A DNA stretch of 9,199 nt, taken from positions 1 to 9,199 of the forward strand of contig JBJHBY010000145.1 of NCBI GenBank assembly GCA_050485745.1, read 5' to 3'. The stretch comes from JBJHBY01 sp050485745. GTDB lineage: Bacteria; Pseudomonadota; Gammaproteobacteria; Pseudomonadales; CAMLJR01. Every line of letters starts with the position of its first letter. Position 1 is the stretch's first letter. The notes under the pieces were generated by a model. That model was not told where the DNA came from, searched no databases, and saw only the letters and a program-made list of their open reading frames with translations. The translations under genes and the position numbers were made by a program. Positions 1 through 6,673 of the stretch are shown piece after piece.

Positions 1-2
1 CC

Positions 3-374
3 CCGCCCGCGGCCTGGCCGGCGCCGCCCCCCGGGGCCGACCGGGGTGTAGCCGCCGGGCGGGCCCCGCTCCCGCCGCCCGCCCTGGCGCGGGCGCAGCA
101 GAGTGGTTTTGGTGGCGTGCTGGCCTTCAACGTCGCTGGCGGGCGCGATGCCGCCTGGAAGCTGATCGATGCCACCCGCATTTGTTCCATCACCGCCAAC
201 CTCGGTGACGTGAAGACCACCATCGTGCATCCCGCCACCACCACTCATGGTCGCCTCAGCGCCGAAGAGCGCGCCGCCGCCGGCATCGGTGACAATCTGG
301 TGCGCATTGCTGTCGGCCTCGAAGACATCGAGGACCTCAAGGAAGACCTGCAGCGCGGCCTCGGCGCCCGCTGA
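3..374 (+). CDS. metZ: O-succinylhomoserine sulfhydrylase, C-terminal part (5' end outside window)
   Basis: PLP-dependent enzyme of the cystathionine gamma-synthase family that makes homocysteine from O-succinylhomoserine and sulfide in the cytoplasm (methionine synthesis). Only the C-terminal domain is present. From about position 81 the protein reads as typical MetZ: ALARAQQSGFGGVLAF, then GGRDAAWKLIDAT, then SITANLGDVKTTIVHPATTT, and finally GIGDNLVRIAVGLED, which carries the arginine that binds the substrate carboxylate in this family. The NLGDVKTT stretch favours MetZ over MetB or methionine gamma-lyase. The frame stays open back to position 3, but the first ~80 bases translate to Pro/Ala/Gly/Arg-rich sequence unlike the family and look corrupted (see findings). 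The stop is TGA at 372-374. Identity is from remembered family motifs; the sulfhydrylase/synthase distinction is an inference. Confidence 0.85.
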   Translation, partial: PPAAWPAPPPGADRGVAAGRAPLPPPALARAQQSGFGGVLAFNVAGGRDAAWKLIDATRICSITANLGDVKTTIVHPATTTHGRLSAEERAAAGIGDNLVRIAVGLEDIEDLKEDLQRGLGAR

Positions 375-409
375 GTGGTCAGCTCTCCATCTGTGCGCCA
401 GTGCACGCT

Positions 410-435
410 GCGGGGGCGGTCTGGCCCGTCCCCGC
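410..435 (+). terminator. GC-rich hairpin after metZ, possible terminator
   Basis: Ten-base arms (410-419 and 426-435) pair completely, with one G-T wobble, around a 6-base loop, 35 bases after the metZ stop. There is no run of T after the stem (GTTCGT follows), so this is not a canonical intrinsic terminator. It may act with Rho or protect the mRNA 3' end. Confidence 0.35.
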
Positions 436-440
436 GTTCG

Positions 441-452
441 TACTGCTAAACT
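441..452 (+). promoter_or_regulatory. Weak -10-like element upstream of moxR
   Basis: TGCTAAACT contains an extended -10-like TGC preceding TAAACT (447-452), which matches four of six bases of the sigma-70 -10 consensus. No convincing -35 hexamer lies at the right distance. It sits in the only gap in front of the moxR operon, so a promoter is expected here, but the exact site is a guess. Confidence 0.2.
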
Positions 453-510
453 CAGGGTTCTCCCTTTCCAGGGCCGACCATCCAGGGTTTATTCCGGCAG
501 GCGCGGATTC

Positions 511-1464
511 ATGGCATCCATCACCACTTCCCTCAAGCCCGGACACGACTTGCACGACCGCATCGAGAGCGCGGTCAACGGCATCTGTGGTGTGCTGCTG
601 GGCAAGGAGCGACAGGTGCGCCTTGCCCTGTGCTGCCTGTTCAGTGGCGGACACCTGCTGATCGAGGATCTGCCCGGCATGGGCAAGACCAGCCTGGCCC
701 AGGCCCTGGCGCGGGTGCTGGGGCTGTCCTACAACCGCGTGCAGTTCACCAGCGACCTGCTGCCGGCGGACATCCTCGGTGCCACCATCTTTGAACGTGA
801 GGCGCAGCGCTTCCAGTTCATCCCCGGGCCGGTGTTTACCCAGCTGCTGCTGGCGGACGAGATCAATCGCGCCACCCCCAAGACCCAGTCCGCCCTGCTG
901 GAGGCCATGGCCGAGCACCAGGTCAGTGTCGAGGGGCAAAGCCACCCGCTGCCGCAGCCATTCTTCGTCATCGCCACCCAGAACCCGCTGAGTCAGGCCG
1001 GTACTTATCCCCTGCCGGAATCCCAGCTCGATCGCTTCCTGATGTGCATCGGCCTCGGCTATCCGGACCCTGCGGCGGAGCGCCGCCTGCTGCTGGGGGA
1101 GGATTCCGCGCACACCCTGCCGCGCTTGCAGCCACTGCTGCAGGCGGCGGATCTCAAGGCCATTGCCGCCGCGGTGGATGCGGTGCACCTGTCCGAGCCG
1201 GTACTGGACTATGTGCAGCGCCTGATCCGCCACAGCCGCCAGCAGTCCGGCGTACAAAGCGGCCTGTCCCCACGCGGGGCCCTGGCGCTGGTGCGCAGCG
1301 CCCGCACCTGGGCGCTGATGGCGGGGCGCCAGCACGTGGTGCCGGAGGATGTGCAGCAGGTGTTGCCGGCGGTGGTCGGGCATCGCTTGCAGGCCGCCGT
1401 GGACTACAGCGGCGACAGCGTCGCCCTCACCGAGGCCCTGCTGCGCGACGTGCCGGTGCTTTGA
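511..1464 (+). CDS. moxR: MoxR-family AAA+ ATPase
   Basis: Cytoplasmic AAA+ ATPase of 317 aa, the usual MoxR length. Visible motifs are a Walker A at residues 52-61 (EDLPGMGKTS), a Walker B at 112-117 (LLLADE, followed by INRATPKTQSALLEAM), a sensor 1 Asn at 158 in ATQNP, an arginine finger at 175 in PESQLDRF, and the C-terminal GLSPRGALALVRSAR helix typical of sensor 2. MoxR proteins are thought to act as chaperones that assemble or activate partner complexes, often with von Willebrand A-like proteins. Here the partner is probably the DUF58 protein that starts one base after this stop. ATG 511 is chosen because the homologous N-terminus (GKERQVRLALCCLFSGGHLLIED) follows it closely; the Shine-Dalgarno is weak (GCGGA, 5 nt upstream). 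The frame runs open upstream into metZ, but that part is not MoxR-like. The exact target is unknown. Confidence 0.95.
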   Translation: MASITTSLKPGHDLHDRIESAVNGICGVLLGKERQVRLALCCLFSGGHLLIEDLPGMGKTSLAQALARVLGLSYNRVQFTSDLLPADILGATIFEREAQRFQFIPGPVFTQLLLADEINRATPKTQSALLEAMAEHQVSVEGQSHPLPQPFFVIATQNPLSQAGTYPLPESQLDRFLMCIGLGYPDPAAERRLLLGEDSAHTLPRLQPLLQAADLKAIAAAVDAVHLSEPVLDYVQRLIRHSRQQSGVQSGLSPRGALALVRSARTWALMAGRQHVVPEDVQQVLPAVVGHRLQAAVDYSGDSVALTEALLRDVPVL

Positions 1465-1465
1465 G

Positions 1466-2434
1466 GTGCGGGCTGCGGTGCGTGCCTGGTGGCGCCAGCG
1501 CTTCGAGCGGTGGTTGGCACAGCGTGTTCCCGCCGCGCGCGAGGTGAACCTGGACCACCGCCGTATCTTCATCCTGCCGACGCGCCAGGGCATGGCCTTT
1601 CTCGCCACCCTGGCGGTGCTGTTTCTCGGTGCCGTGAACTACCAGAACAACCTTGCCTTTGCCCTGGTCTTCCTGCTGCTGGGGCTGTTCCTGGTCAGTG
1701 TCCTGCACACCTATGCAAACCTGGCCGGGCTGTGCCTGCGCGGCCTGCGTGCCCGCCCCACCTATGCGGGCGAGCCTGCGGCGTTCGAGCTGGCCCTGGA
1801 GGCTCCTGGCCGGCGTGAACGCTGCGCCATCGAACTGGCCTGGCGTGAGGAGCCGCCACAGAGTATCGACAGCGTGCTGGCGGAGGCGCCCGTGACCCTG
1901 TTCCGGCGTAGCCGGCACCGCGGTCGTCTGCGTCCCGGTCGTCTGCGTGTCAGCAGCCGCTACCCCCTGGGCCTGTTGCAGGCCTGGAGCTGGGTCGATC
2001 TCGACCTGGAGGCACTGGTCTATCCGCGGCCCCTGGCCTGCCCGGCACCGCACAGCCCCGCGGGTTCGGGGGAGCGCGGTTCCCCCCGCCGCGGCGACGA
2101 TGGCGACGAACTGCATGCGTTCCGTCCTTACCGGCCCGGGGATCCGTTGCGCCAGGTGCTGTGGAAGGCTTACGCCCGTGATGGCGTGTTGCAGACCGGG
2201 CTGATGGCGCGGCGCAGCGAACCCCGGGTGTGGCTGGATTTCGACGGCCTCGAAGGGGGCGACGCAGAGCGACGCCTGTGCGGCCTGTGCCACTGGGTGT
2301 TGCAGCTGTCCGCCCGGGGTGTGCCCTTTGGCCTGCGCCTGCCCGGCGTGGAAGTGTCGCCGGCGGCGGGTGAGGCCCAGCGCGAGGCGGCATTGCGCGC
2401 CCTGGCCCTGTGGCGCGACGGGGGCGCGGCATGA
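1466..2434 (+). CDS. DUF58 domain membrane protein
   Basis: About 322 aa. After an N-terminal amphipathic Arg/Trp-rich stretch and the motif LPTRQGMAF there are two hydrophobic helices (roughly residues 43-57 and 63-81) separated by NYQNN, then a soluble region ending in the DUF58 core (about 208-240). That core contains DELHAFRPYRPGDPLRQVLWK, the conserved block with an RxYxxGDxxRxxxWK pattern. The predicted fold of the C-terminal part is von Willebrand A-like, and family members are usually encoded beside moxR. No ATG is available before the membrane region, so GTG 1466 is proposed, one base after the moxR stop, which implies translational coupling; GTG 1478 is an alternative. The stop overlaps the next ATG (ATGA, 2431-2434). 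The likely role is membrane partner of the MoxR ATPase; the biochemical function is not established. Confidence 0.9.
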   Translation: MRAAVRAWWRQRFERWLAQRVPAAREVNLDHRRIFILPTRQGMAFLATLAVLFLGAVNYQNNLAFALVFLLLGLFLVSVLHTYANLAGLCLRGLRARPTYAGEPAAFELALEAPGRRERCAIELAWREEPPQSIDSVLAEAPVTLFRRSRHRGRLRPGRLRVSSRYPLGLLQAWSWVDLDLEALVYPRPLACPAPHSPAGSGERGSPRRGDDGDELHAFRPYRPGDPLRQVLWKAYARDGVLQTGLMARRSEPRVWLDFDGLEGGDAERRLCGLCHWVLQLSARGVPFGLRLPGVEVSPAAGEAQREAALRALALWRDGGAA

Positions 2435-4443
2435 ACACCAGCGCCCGCGACTGGCTGCCGCGCCCCACGCTGGGCTGGCTGCTGGCCGCCCAGTTAGGCT
2501 TGCTGCTGCCCCATGTGCAGCGCCTGCCGGTTTGGGTCTGGGGCGTATTCCTGGTGGCGGCGGTGTGGCGTCTGCAGGTCCACCGGGGTCGTGCCGCCTT
2601 TCCCGGGCGCCTGCTGACCGGGGTGCTGGTGCTGGTAGCCTTTGTTGGTACCGGCGTCAGCTATGGCACCCTGCTGGGTCTGGAGGCGACCACCGCGCTT
2701 TTGTTCATTGCCGCCAGCCTCAAGCTGATCGAGGCCAGGGGCCACCGCGATGCCCACGTGCTGGTTTATCTCGGCTTCTTCCTGCTGATGACCGCATTCC
2801 TGTTCGAGCAGGAACCCTGGCTGGCGCTGTATGCGTTTTTGCCACTGCTGCTGCTGGCTGCGGTGCTGCTCAGCCTGCATCAGCGCGGGATCGCCCCGCG
2901 GCAGACCCTGGCCCGGGCCGGTGTGCTGCTGTTACAGGCGTTGCCGGTCATGTTGCTATTGTTCCTGGTGGTGCCGCGCTTTGCGCCGATGTGGTCGGTG
3001 CCGCAGCAGAGCCAGGCGGCCCAGACCGGCATGAGTGATGTGATGTCGCCGGGAGATATCGCCAGCCTGAGCGGCTCGGACCGCCTTGCCTTCCGAGCCC
3101 GCTTTGCTGCGGAAACGCCGTCGCGGGACCAGTTGTACTGGCGTGGACTGGTGTTCAGTGTGTTTGACGGGCGCAGCTGGCGCCCCCTGGACGAAAGCCT
3201 GGAGGGCCTGCTGCCGGCGGCTCCGGGGGGCAACGAACTCGCCGCACTGCCGCGGCCTCCCCTGGACTACAAGCTGATGATGGAACCCAGCCAGCAGCGC
3301 TGGCTGTTTCCCCTCGACGCCCCCGTGACCGTCGACGCCGACGCGGTACTGACCGGGGACCTGCGCCTGGTGGCGCGCACCCCTGTACGCGAGCGCCGTC
3401 TCTATGCGGTGCGCTCCAGCCCCGACCTGGCGGCGCTGCGCAGCCTTGGCGACGCCGAGCGCCGCATTAATCTGGCGCTGCCCCGCGATGGCAACCCCCG
3501 GGCCCGGGCCCTGGCGGAGGACTGGCGGGCGCAATGGCCCGAACCCCATGAGCGGGTTGCCGCTGCACTGCGCCTGTTCCGTGAGGAAGCGTTCTACTAC
3601 ACATTGAACCCGCCCTTGCTGGGCGAGCACAGTGTCGACGAGTTCCTGTTCGGGAGCCGCCGCGGCTTTTGCGAGCACTACGCCGGCAGTTTTGCTTTCC
3701 TGATGCGTGCCGCCGGCGTGCCGACGCGGGTGATTGCCGGCTACCAGGGGGGTGAGATCAACCCGCTGACCGGAACCGTGCTGGTGCACGACTACGACGC
3801 CCACGCCTGGACCGAAGTGTGGCTGGAAGGGGAGGGCTGGGTACGTGTCGATCCCACCGCCGCGGTGGCACCGCAGCGCATTCTCGACAGTCTGCAGGCG
3901 GCCTTGCAGGAACCTTTTCAGCCAGGTGGCGCCCTGTCCCCGGCGCGCTATCGCCATATCGACTGGGTCAATCGCATGCGCCTGCAACTCGATGCCTTCC
4001 AGGATTACTGGACGCGCTGGGTACTGGCCTATCGCGGTGAGCAGCAATGGCAGTTGCTGGAGCGCCTGCTGGGCGCGGTGACTCCGGGACGGCTGGCGGC
4101 ACTACTGCTGTCGGGTCTGGCACTGGTGCTGGGGGTGGCCTGGTGGTGGCTGATGGCGGGGACGCGACGTCCGCCTGCGGACCCGGCGCTGCGCCTTTAC
4201 CGGCGCTTCGAGCGACGCCTCGAGCGCTGCGGCTATCCGCGTCCGCCGGCGATGGCCGCCGGAGACTATGCCGACTGGCTGCTGCGCCAGCGTCCAGAGT
4301 GGAGCAGCGCAGTAACCGCCATCACCCGCAGCTTCGACCGCCTGGCTTACGAGGCCATGACGGCCACCGCACGCGAACAGGAACTCGCCCGCCTGCGCCA
4401 GCAGCTGCGCCGCTTTCGTCCGACCCGCCGCACCAGGTGCTAA
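2431..4443 (+). CDS. tgpA: TgpA-type membrane transglutaminase-like protein
   Basis: 670 aa, close in length to Pseudomonas aeruginosa TgpA. Order of parts: five or six N-terminal membrane helices (about residues 8-195), a periplasmic DUF3488-type region, a transglutaminase core, one membrane helix (about 554-575), and a C-terminal cytoplasmic DUF4129-like tail. The papain-like triad is visible as Cys414 (RRGFCEHYAGSF), His458 (YDAHAWTEVWL) and Asp474 (WVRVDPTAAV). As I recall, the spacings of 44 and 16 residues are the same as in the P. aeruginosa protein. Typical context phrases such as GVPTRVIAGYQGGEIN are present. The ATG overlaps the upstream stop, so it is translated with the DUF58 gene and moxR. 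TgpA is important for viability in P. aeruginosa; its substrate is unknown. The gene ends with TAA only 6 bp from a converging gene. Confidence 0.94.
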   Translation: MNTSARDWLPRPTLGWLLAAQLGLLLPHVQRLPVWVWGVFLVAAVWRLQVHRGRAAFPGRLLTGVLVLVAFVGTGVSYGTLLGLEATTALLFIAASLKLIEARGHRDAHVLVYLGFFLLMTAFLFEQEPWLALYAFLPLLLLAAVLLSLHQRGIAPRQTLARAGVLLLQALPVMLLLFLVVPRFAPMWSVPQQSQAAQTGMSDVMSPGDIASLSGSDRLAFRARFAAETPSRDQLYWRGLVFSVFDGRSWRPLDESLEGLLPAAPGGNELAALPRPPLDYKLMMEPSQQRWLFPLDAPVTVDADAVLTGDLRLVARTPVRERRLYAVRSSPDLAALRSLGDAERRINLALPRDGNPRARALAEDWRAQWPEPHERVAAALRLFREEAFYYTLNPPLLGEHSVDEFLFGSRRGFCEHYAGSFAFLMRAAGVPTRVIAGYQGGEINPLTGTVLVHDYDAHAWTEVWLEGEGWVRVDPTAAVAPQRILDSLQAALQEPFQPGGALSPARYRHIDWVNRMRLQLDAFQDYWTRWVLAYRGEQQWQLLERLLGAVTPGRLAALLLSGLALVLGVAWWWLMAGTRRPPADPALRLYRRFERRLERCGYPRPPAMAAGDYADWLLRQRPEWSSAVTAITRSFDRLAYEAMTATAREQELARLRQQLRRFRPTRRTRC

Positions 4444-4449
4444 CCCAGC

Positions 4450-5832
4450 CTACGGCACCTCTGCAATCAGCGTCGGCGGCAATTGGATAGTGACGTCGAG
4501 GCCCTCATCCGGCGGGGTGCGATTGCGCGCGCTGATCTGGCCGCCGTGTTGCTGCACCGCGCGCTGGGCGATGGACAGGCCCAGCCCGTAGCCGCCGTTG
4601 CCACGCTCGCGCGCGCTTTGCAGCCGTTCGCTCTGCACCCGATAGAACGGCAGAAAGATTCGCGCCAGCATGTCCTCCGCGACCCCGGGTCCGTGGTCGG
4701 TGACGCGCAGGGTGATCGCCCTCGCATCGTGTTCAGCGCTCAGCGTGACCACGGTCCCGGGGCGCGTGTGGCGGATCGCGTTGCGCAGTACGTTGTCCAG
4801 GGCGCGGTAGAGCAGGTCGCGGTGCGTGCGCAGCAACAGTGGCTCCTGCAGGTTACGCAGTTGCAGTTCGCAACCTGCCTCCTGCGCGGCCAGGTGGTTG
4901 TCGTCGACCAGATTGTGCAACAGGGCGGGCAGGTCGATCACATCCTCCAGCGTCACCTCCTGCTCCGGAATCACCAGCAGCTCACCGATCAGTTCGTTGA
5001 GGCGCTCGCACTCCCGCGTCACCCGCTCCAGCTCCGGCAGCGGTTCGGCCTGGCGGCGTTGCGCCAGTGCCAGCGCCGCCTGGATACGCCCCAGGGGTGA
5101 GCGCAGCTCATGGGAAATATCGCGTACCAGTTGCTTCTGGTCCTCGATCGTGTGCTGCAGGCGCGCCGCCATGTGATTGAAATCCCGCGACAGGCCGGTG
5201 ATCTCGTCGCCGCCGCTGTCGGGGGCGGGAATGCGCGTATCCAGGTCGCCCGCGGCGAGCTTGCGGGTGGCGTGGCGCAGCGACAGGATCGGCCGCACCG
5301 CCAGCCGCGCCAGCGCGTAGCACAGCAGGCCGGAGGCGAGCAGGGCGATAATCACCTGGGCCCAGAAATGGCGCTGCAGCCAGATCACCGCGTTACCGCG
5401 CTCCGGGTGTGGCATGGCCACGACCATTTTCAGTGCCGGGCGTCCGCGCTGGAACAGGATGCGGGCCATGTACAGTCGTTCGTCTTCCACCACGCGCAGG
5501 CCGGGGTGTTCGCGCCCGAGGCGGGCAATCTGGCGCAGCATGGCGGCGTCCGGCTCCCCCGCCAGTGGCTGGTTGCCGGCGTCGAACAGGCCGACGCGAA
5601 ACTCCCGCGGCAGTTGCTGGCGCTCCAGCCATTCGTCCATGGCCTCGCCACTGCGCATGGCATGCTGAGCCTGGTGCAGCAGTTCGCCGGCCTCACGGCG
5701 CAGCTCCCAGGGCGGCCGGCGATCGTCCGGGTTGGCCCACTCCAGATAGCGCCCACCCAGGTGCACCGCCAGCACCACCACGATGGTGGTCAGCCAGAAG
5801 CCGAGAAAAATCTTGGTGAACAGGCGGTTCAT
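4450..5832 (-). CDS. cpxA: CpxA-like sensor histidine kinase
   Basis: 460-aa inner-membrane kinase. TM1 covers residues ~7-26 (MNRLFTKIFLGFWLTTIVVV, the CpxA-style start), a periplasmic sensor ~27-157, TM2 ~158-178, HAMP ~178-230, the phospho-acceptor His241 in the H box (DISHELRSPLGRIQAAL), the N box around Asn347/Asn351 (DNVLRNAIRHT), G1 at 379-384 (DHGPGV), an F box (FLPFYR) and G2 at 414-420 (GYGLGLS). All catalytic residues are present. The segment ELLVIPEQEVTLED, where many relatives have LLxLSR, is slightly unusual. The ATG overlaps the stop of the regulator gene (ATGA at 5832-5829), so the two are co-translated. The nearby Spy-like gene and the CpxR-like partner support a Cpx-type envelope stress role. 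The cpxA symbol is by similarity; Pseudomonas workers call the kinase CpxS. Confidence 0.88.
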   Translation of the reverse strand: MNRLFTKIFLGFWLTTIVVVLAVHLGGRYLEWANPDDRRPPWELRREAGELLHQAQHAMRSGEAMDEWLERQQLPREFRVGLFDAGNQPLAGEPDAAMLRQIARLGREHPGLRVVEDERLYMARILFQRGRPALKMVVAMPHPERGNAVIWLQRHFWAQVIIALLASGLLCYALARLAVRPILSLRHATRKLAAGDLDTRIPAPDSGGDEITGLSRDFNHMAARLQHTIEDQKQLVRDISHELRSPLGRIQAALALAQRRQAEPLPELERVTRECERLNELIGELLVIPEQEVTLEDVIDLPALLHNLVDDNHLAAQEAGCELQLRNLQEPLLLRTHRDLLYRALDNVLRNAIRHTRPGTVVTLSAEHDARAITLRVTDHGPGVAEDMLARIFLPFYRVQSERLQSARERGNGGYGLGLSIAQRAVQQHGGQISARNRTPPDEGLDVTIQLPPTLIAEVP

Positions 5833-6524
5833 GGCGCGTCGGGCTGCGGCGGAATCAACTGGTAGCCGACACCGCGGATGTTGCGGATCGACTCATCGGC
5901 GCCATTGCCGAGCTTCTTGCGGATATTACTGATATGCACGTCGATGGAGCGGTCATAGGCGCTGAGCGGGCGCCGCAGTACCTGTTCGGAGAGGCTGTTC
6001 TTGTCCACCACCTGGCCGACGTGCTGCATCAGCACGCGCAGCATGTCGAATTCGGTCGAGGTCAGCTGCAGGGTGTCGTTGCCGTTGCGTGCCTCGCGTC
6101 GCGCCGGGTCCAGATGCAGCGGTCCGACGCTGAGCGCCGCCTGTGCCGGTGTCGCGCCCGCGCCGCTGCGGCGCAGCACAGCCTTGATACGGGCGGCCAG
6201 CTCCTGCGGGTTGCAGGGCTTGGGCAGATAGTCGTCGGCACCGAGCTCCAGGCCGAGGATGCGATCGCTGTCGTCGCCGCGGGCGGTCAGCATCACCACC
6301 GGCAGCAGACTGTGCTGGCGCAGCTCGCGGAGTACGCTGAGGCCCTGACGGCCGGGCAGCATGATGTCCAGCACCAGCAGGTCACAGTGGCCGGCTGTGG
6401 CCTCATCCAGGGCGGTCAGGCCATCGTGCACGCTATGGACCTCGAATCCCTCCAGTTCCAGGAAGTCCGCCAGCAACTGGCACAGGTCTTCGTCATCGTC
6501 GGCGATCAGGATGCGCGCGGGCAT
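5829..6524 (-). CDS. cpxR: CpxR-like OmpR-family response regulator
   Basis: 231-aa transcription factor. The receiver domain (~1-118) has the acidic pocket Asp10/Asp11, phospho-acceptor Asp53 (LLVLDIMLPG), Thr80 (MLTARG) and Lys102 (LPKPCNPQEL). A linker leads to a winged-helix DNA-binding domain (~131-226) with LTSTEFDMLRVLMQHVGQVV, LSEQVLRRPLSAYDRSIDVHISNIRKKL and IRGVGYQLI, which resembles E. coli CpxR closely (LGQVVSREHLSQEVL...FDRAIDMHISNLRRKL). Cys104 sits where most receivers have an aromatic or aliphatic residue after KP, a minor oddity. ATG 6524 is chosen because a GGAGGA Shine-Dalgarno lies 6 nt upstream and the receiver fold starts at once; the frame runs open 84 bases further up, through the putative promoter. 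It is first in a two-gene operon with the kinase and is probably autoregulated through the CpxR box at 6580-6595. Confidence 0.92.
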   Translation of the reverse strand: MPARILIADDDEDLCQLLADFLELEGFEVHSVHDGLTALDEATAGHCDLLVLDIMLPGRQGLSVLRELRQHSLLPVVMLTARGDDSDRILGLELGADDYLPKPCNPQELAARIKAVLRRSGAGATPAQAALSVGPLHLDPARREARNGNDTLQLTSTEFDMLRVLMQHVGQVVDKNSLSEQVLRRPLSAYDRSIDVHISNIRKKLGNGADESIRNIRGVGYQLIPPQPDAP

Positions 6525-6530
6525 GGTGTC

Positions 6531-6536
6531 TCCTCC
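6531..6536 (-). promoter_or_regulatory. Shine-Dalgarno of cpxR
   Basis: Read on the minus strand this is GGAGGA, 6 nt before ATG 6524. It is a near-perfect ribosome binding site and decides the start of the regulator against a longer upstream reading. Confidence 0.85.
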
Positions 6537-6545
6537 AGTGGGCTT

Positions 6546-6551
6546 ATTGTC
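6546..6551 (-). promoter_or_regulatory. Candidate -10 of the cpxRA promoter
   Basis: GACAAT on the minus strand matches TATAAT at three of six positions and is followed by AAG. No good -35 is visible (TGGCGC at 17-bp spacing), as expected for an activator-dependent promoter. If used, the CpxR box would be centred roughly 48 bp upstream of the start point. Weak evidence. Confidence 0.2.
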
Positions 6552-6579
6552 GGTGGCCGAACCCGCGCGCGCCAGTGCC

Positions 6580-6595
6580 TTTACCTGATCTTTAC
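6580..6595 (-). promoter_or_regulatory. CpxR box (GTAAA-N6-GTAAA)
   Basis: The minus strand reads GTAAAGATCAGGTAAA: two exact GTAAA direct repeats whose starts are 11 bp apart, about one helical turn. The E. coli CpxR consensus is GTAAA separated by about five bases, with 4-8 tolerated. It lies between the divergent cpxR and spy-like genes, 56 bp upstream of the cpxR ATG and 78 bp upstream of the spy ATG. The motif is seen directly; regulation by the local CpxR is inferred from the match and the position. Confidence 0.7.
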
Positions 6596-6628
6596 AGTCC
6601 GCTGACACTCATTCACGGGGCGCCACCC

Positions 6629-6634
6629 TAGACT
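6629..6634 (+). promoter_or_regulatory. Candidate -10 of the spy-like gene
   Basis: TAGACT matches four of six bases of the sigma-70 -10 consensus and lies about 34 bp after the CpxR box. The sequence at the -35 distance (CACTCA) is poor, which fits an activated promoter. With this -10 the box centre would be near position -54. Confidence 0.3.
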
Positions 6635-6660
6635 GGAATCGTTCCAATCCGGAACCGAAT

Positions 6661-6666
6661 GAGGAG
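6661..6666 (+). promoter_or_regulatory. Shine-Dalgarno of the spy-like gene
   Basis: GAGGAG, 7 nt before ATG 6674. It selects this ATG over the in-frame ATG at 6659, which lies upstream of the site. Confidence 0.8.
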
Positions 6667-6673
6667 AACCAAC

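Noticed and set aside
451..490. Repeated CAGGG words before moxR
   Set aside because: Short, irregularly spaced and expected by chance in this composition.
247..510. Upstream extension of moxR into the end of metZ
   Set aside because: The extra residues do not resemble MoxR and overlap metZ in another frame; ATG 511 gives the normal family length.
379..1608. Long open frame on the minus strand opposite moxR
   Set aside because: It is antisense to an unmistakable MoxR gene, and its translation is Gln/Arg/Gly-rich with no recognisable domain, as expected from high-GC codon bias.
1427..2293. 288-codon minus-strand open frame opposite the DUF58 gene
   Set aside because: Low-complexity translation and complete overlap with a recognised gene.
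2956..4047. 363-codon open frame on the minus strand opposite tgpA
   Set aside because: Shadow of tgpA. It has no family motif, and the sense strand carries an intact catalytic triad.
6525..6608. 28-residue N-terminal extension of the response regulator
   Set aside because: It would cover the CpxR box and the Shine-Dalgarno that serves ATG 6524; receiver domains begin right at MPARILIADDDE.
6659..6673. Earlier ATG for the Spy-like gene
   Set aside because: The Shine-Dalgarno GAGGAG lies downstream of this ATG, so it cannot serve it; the signal peptide reads well from 6674.
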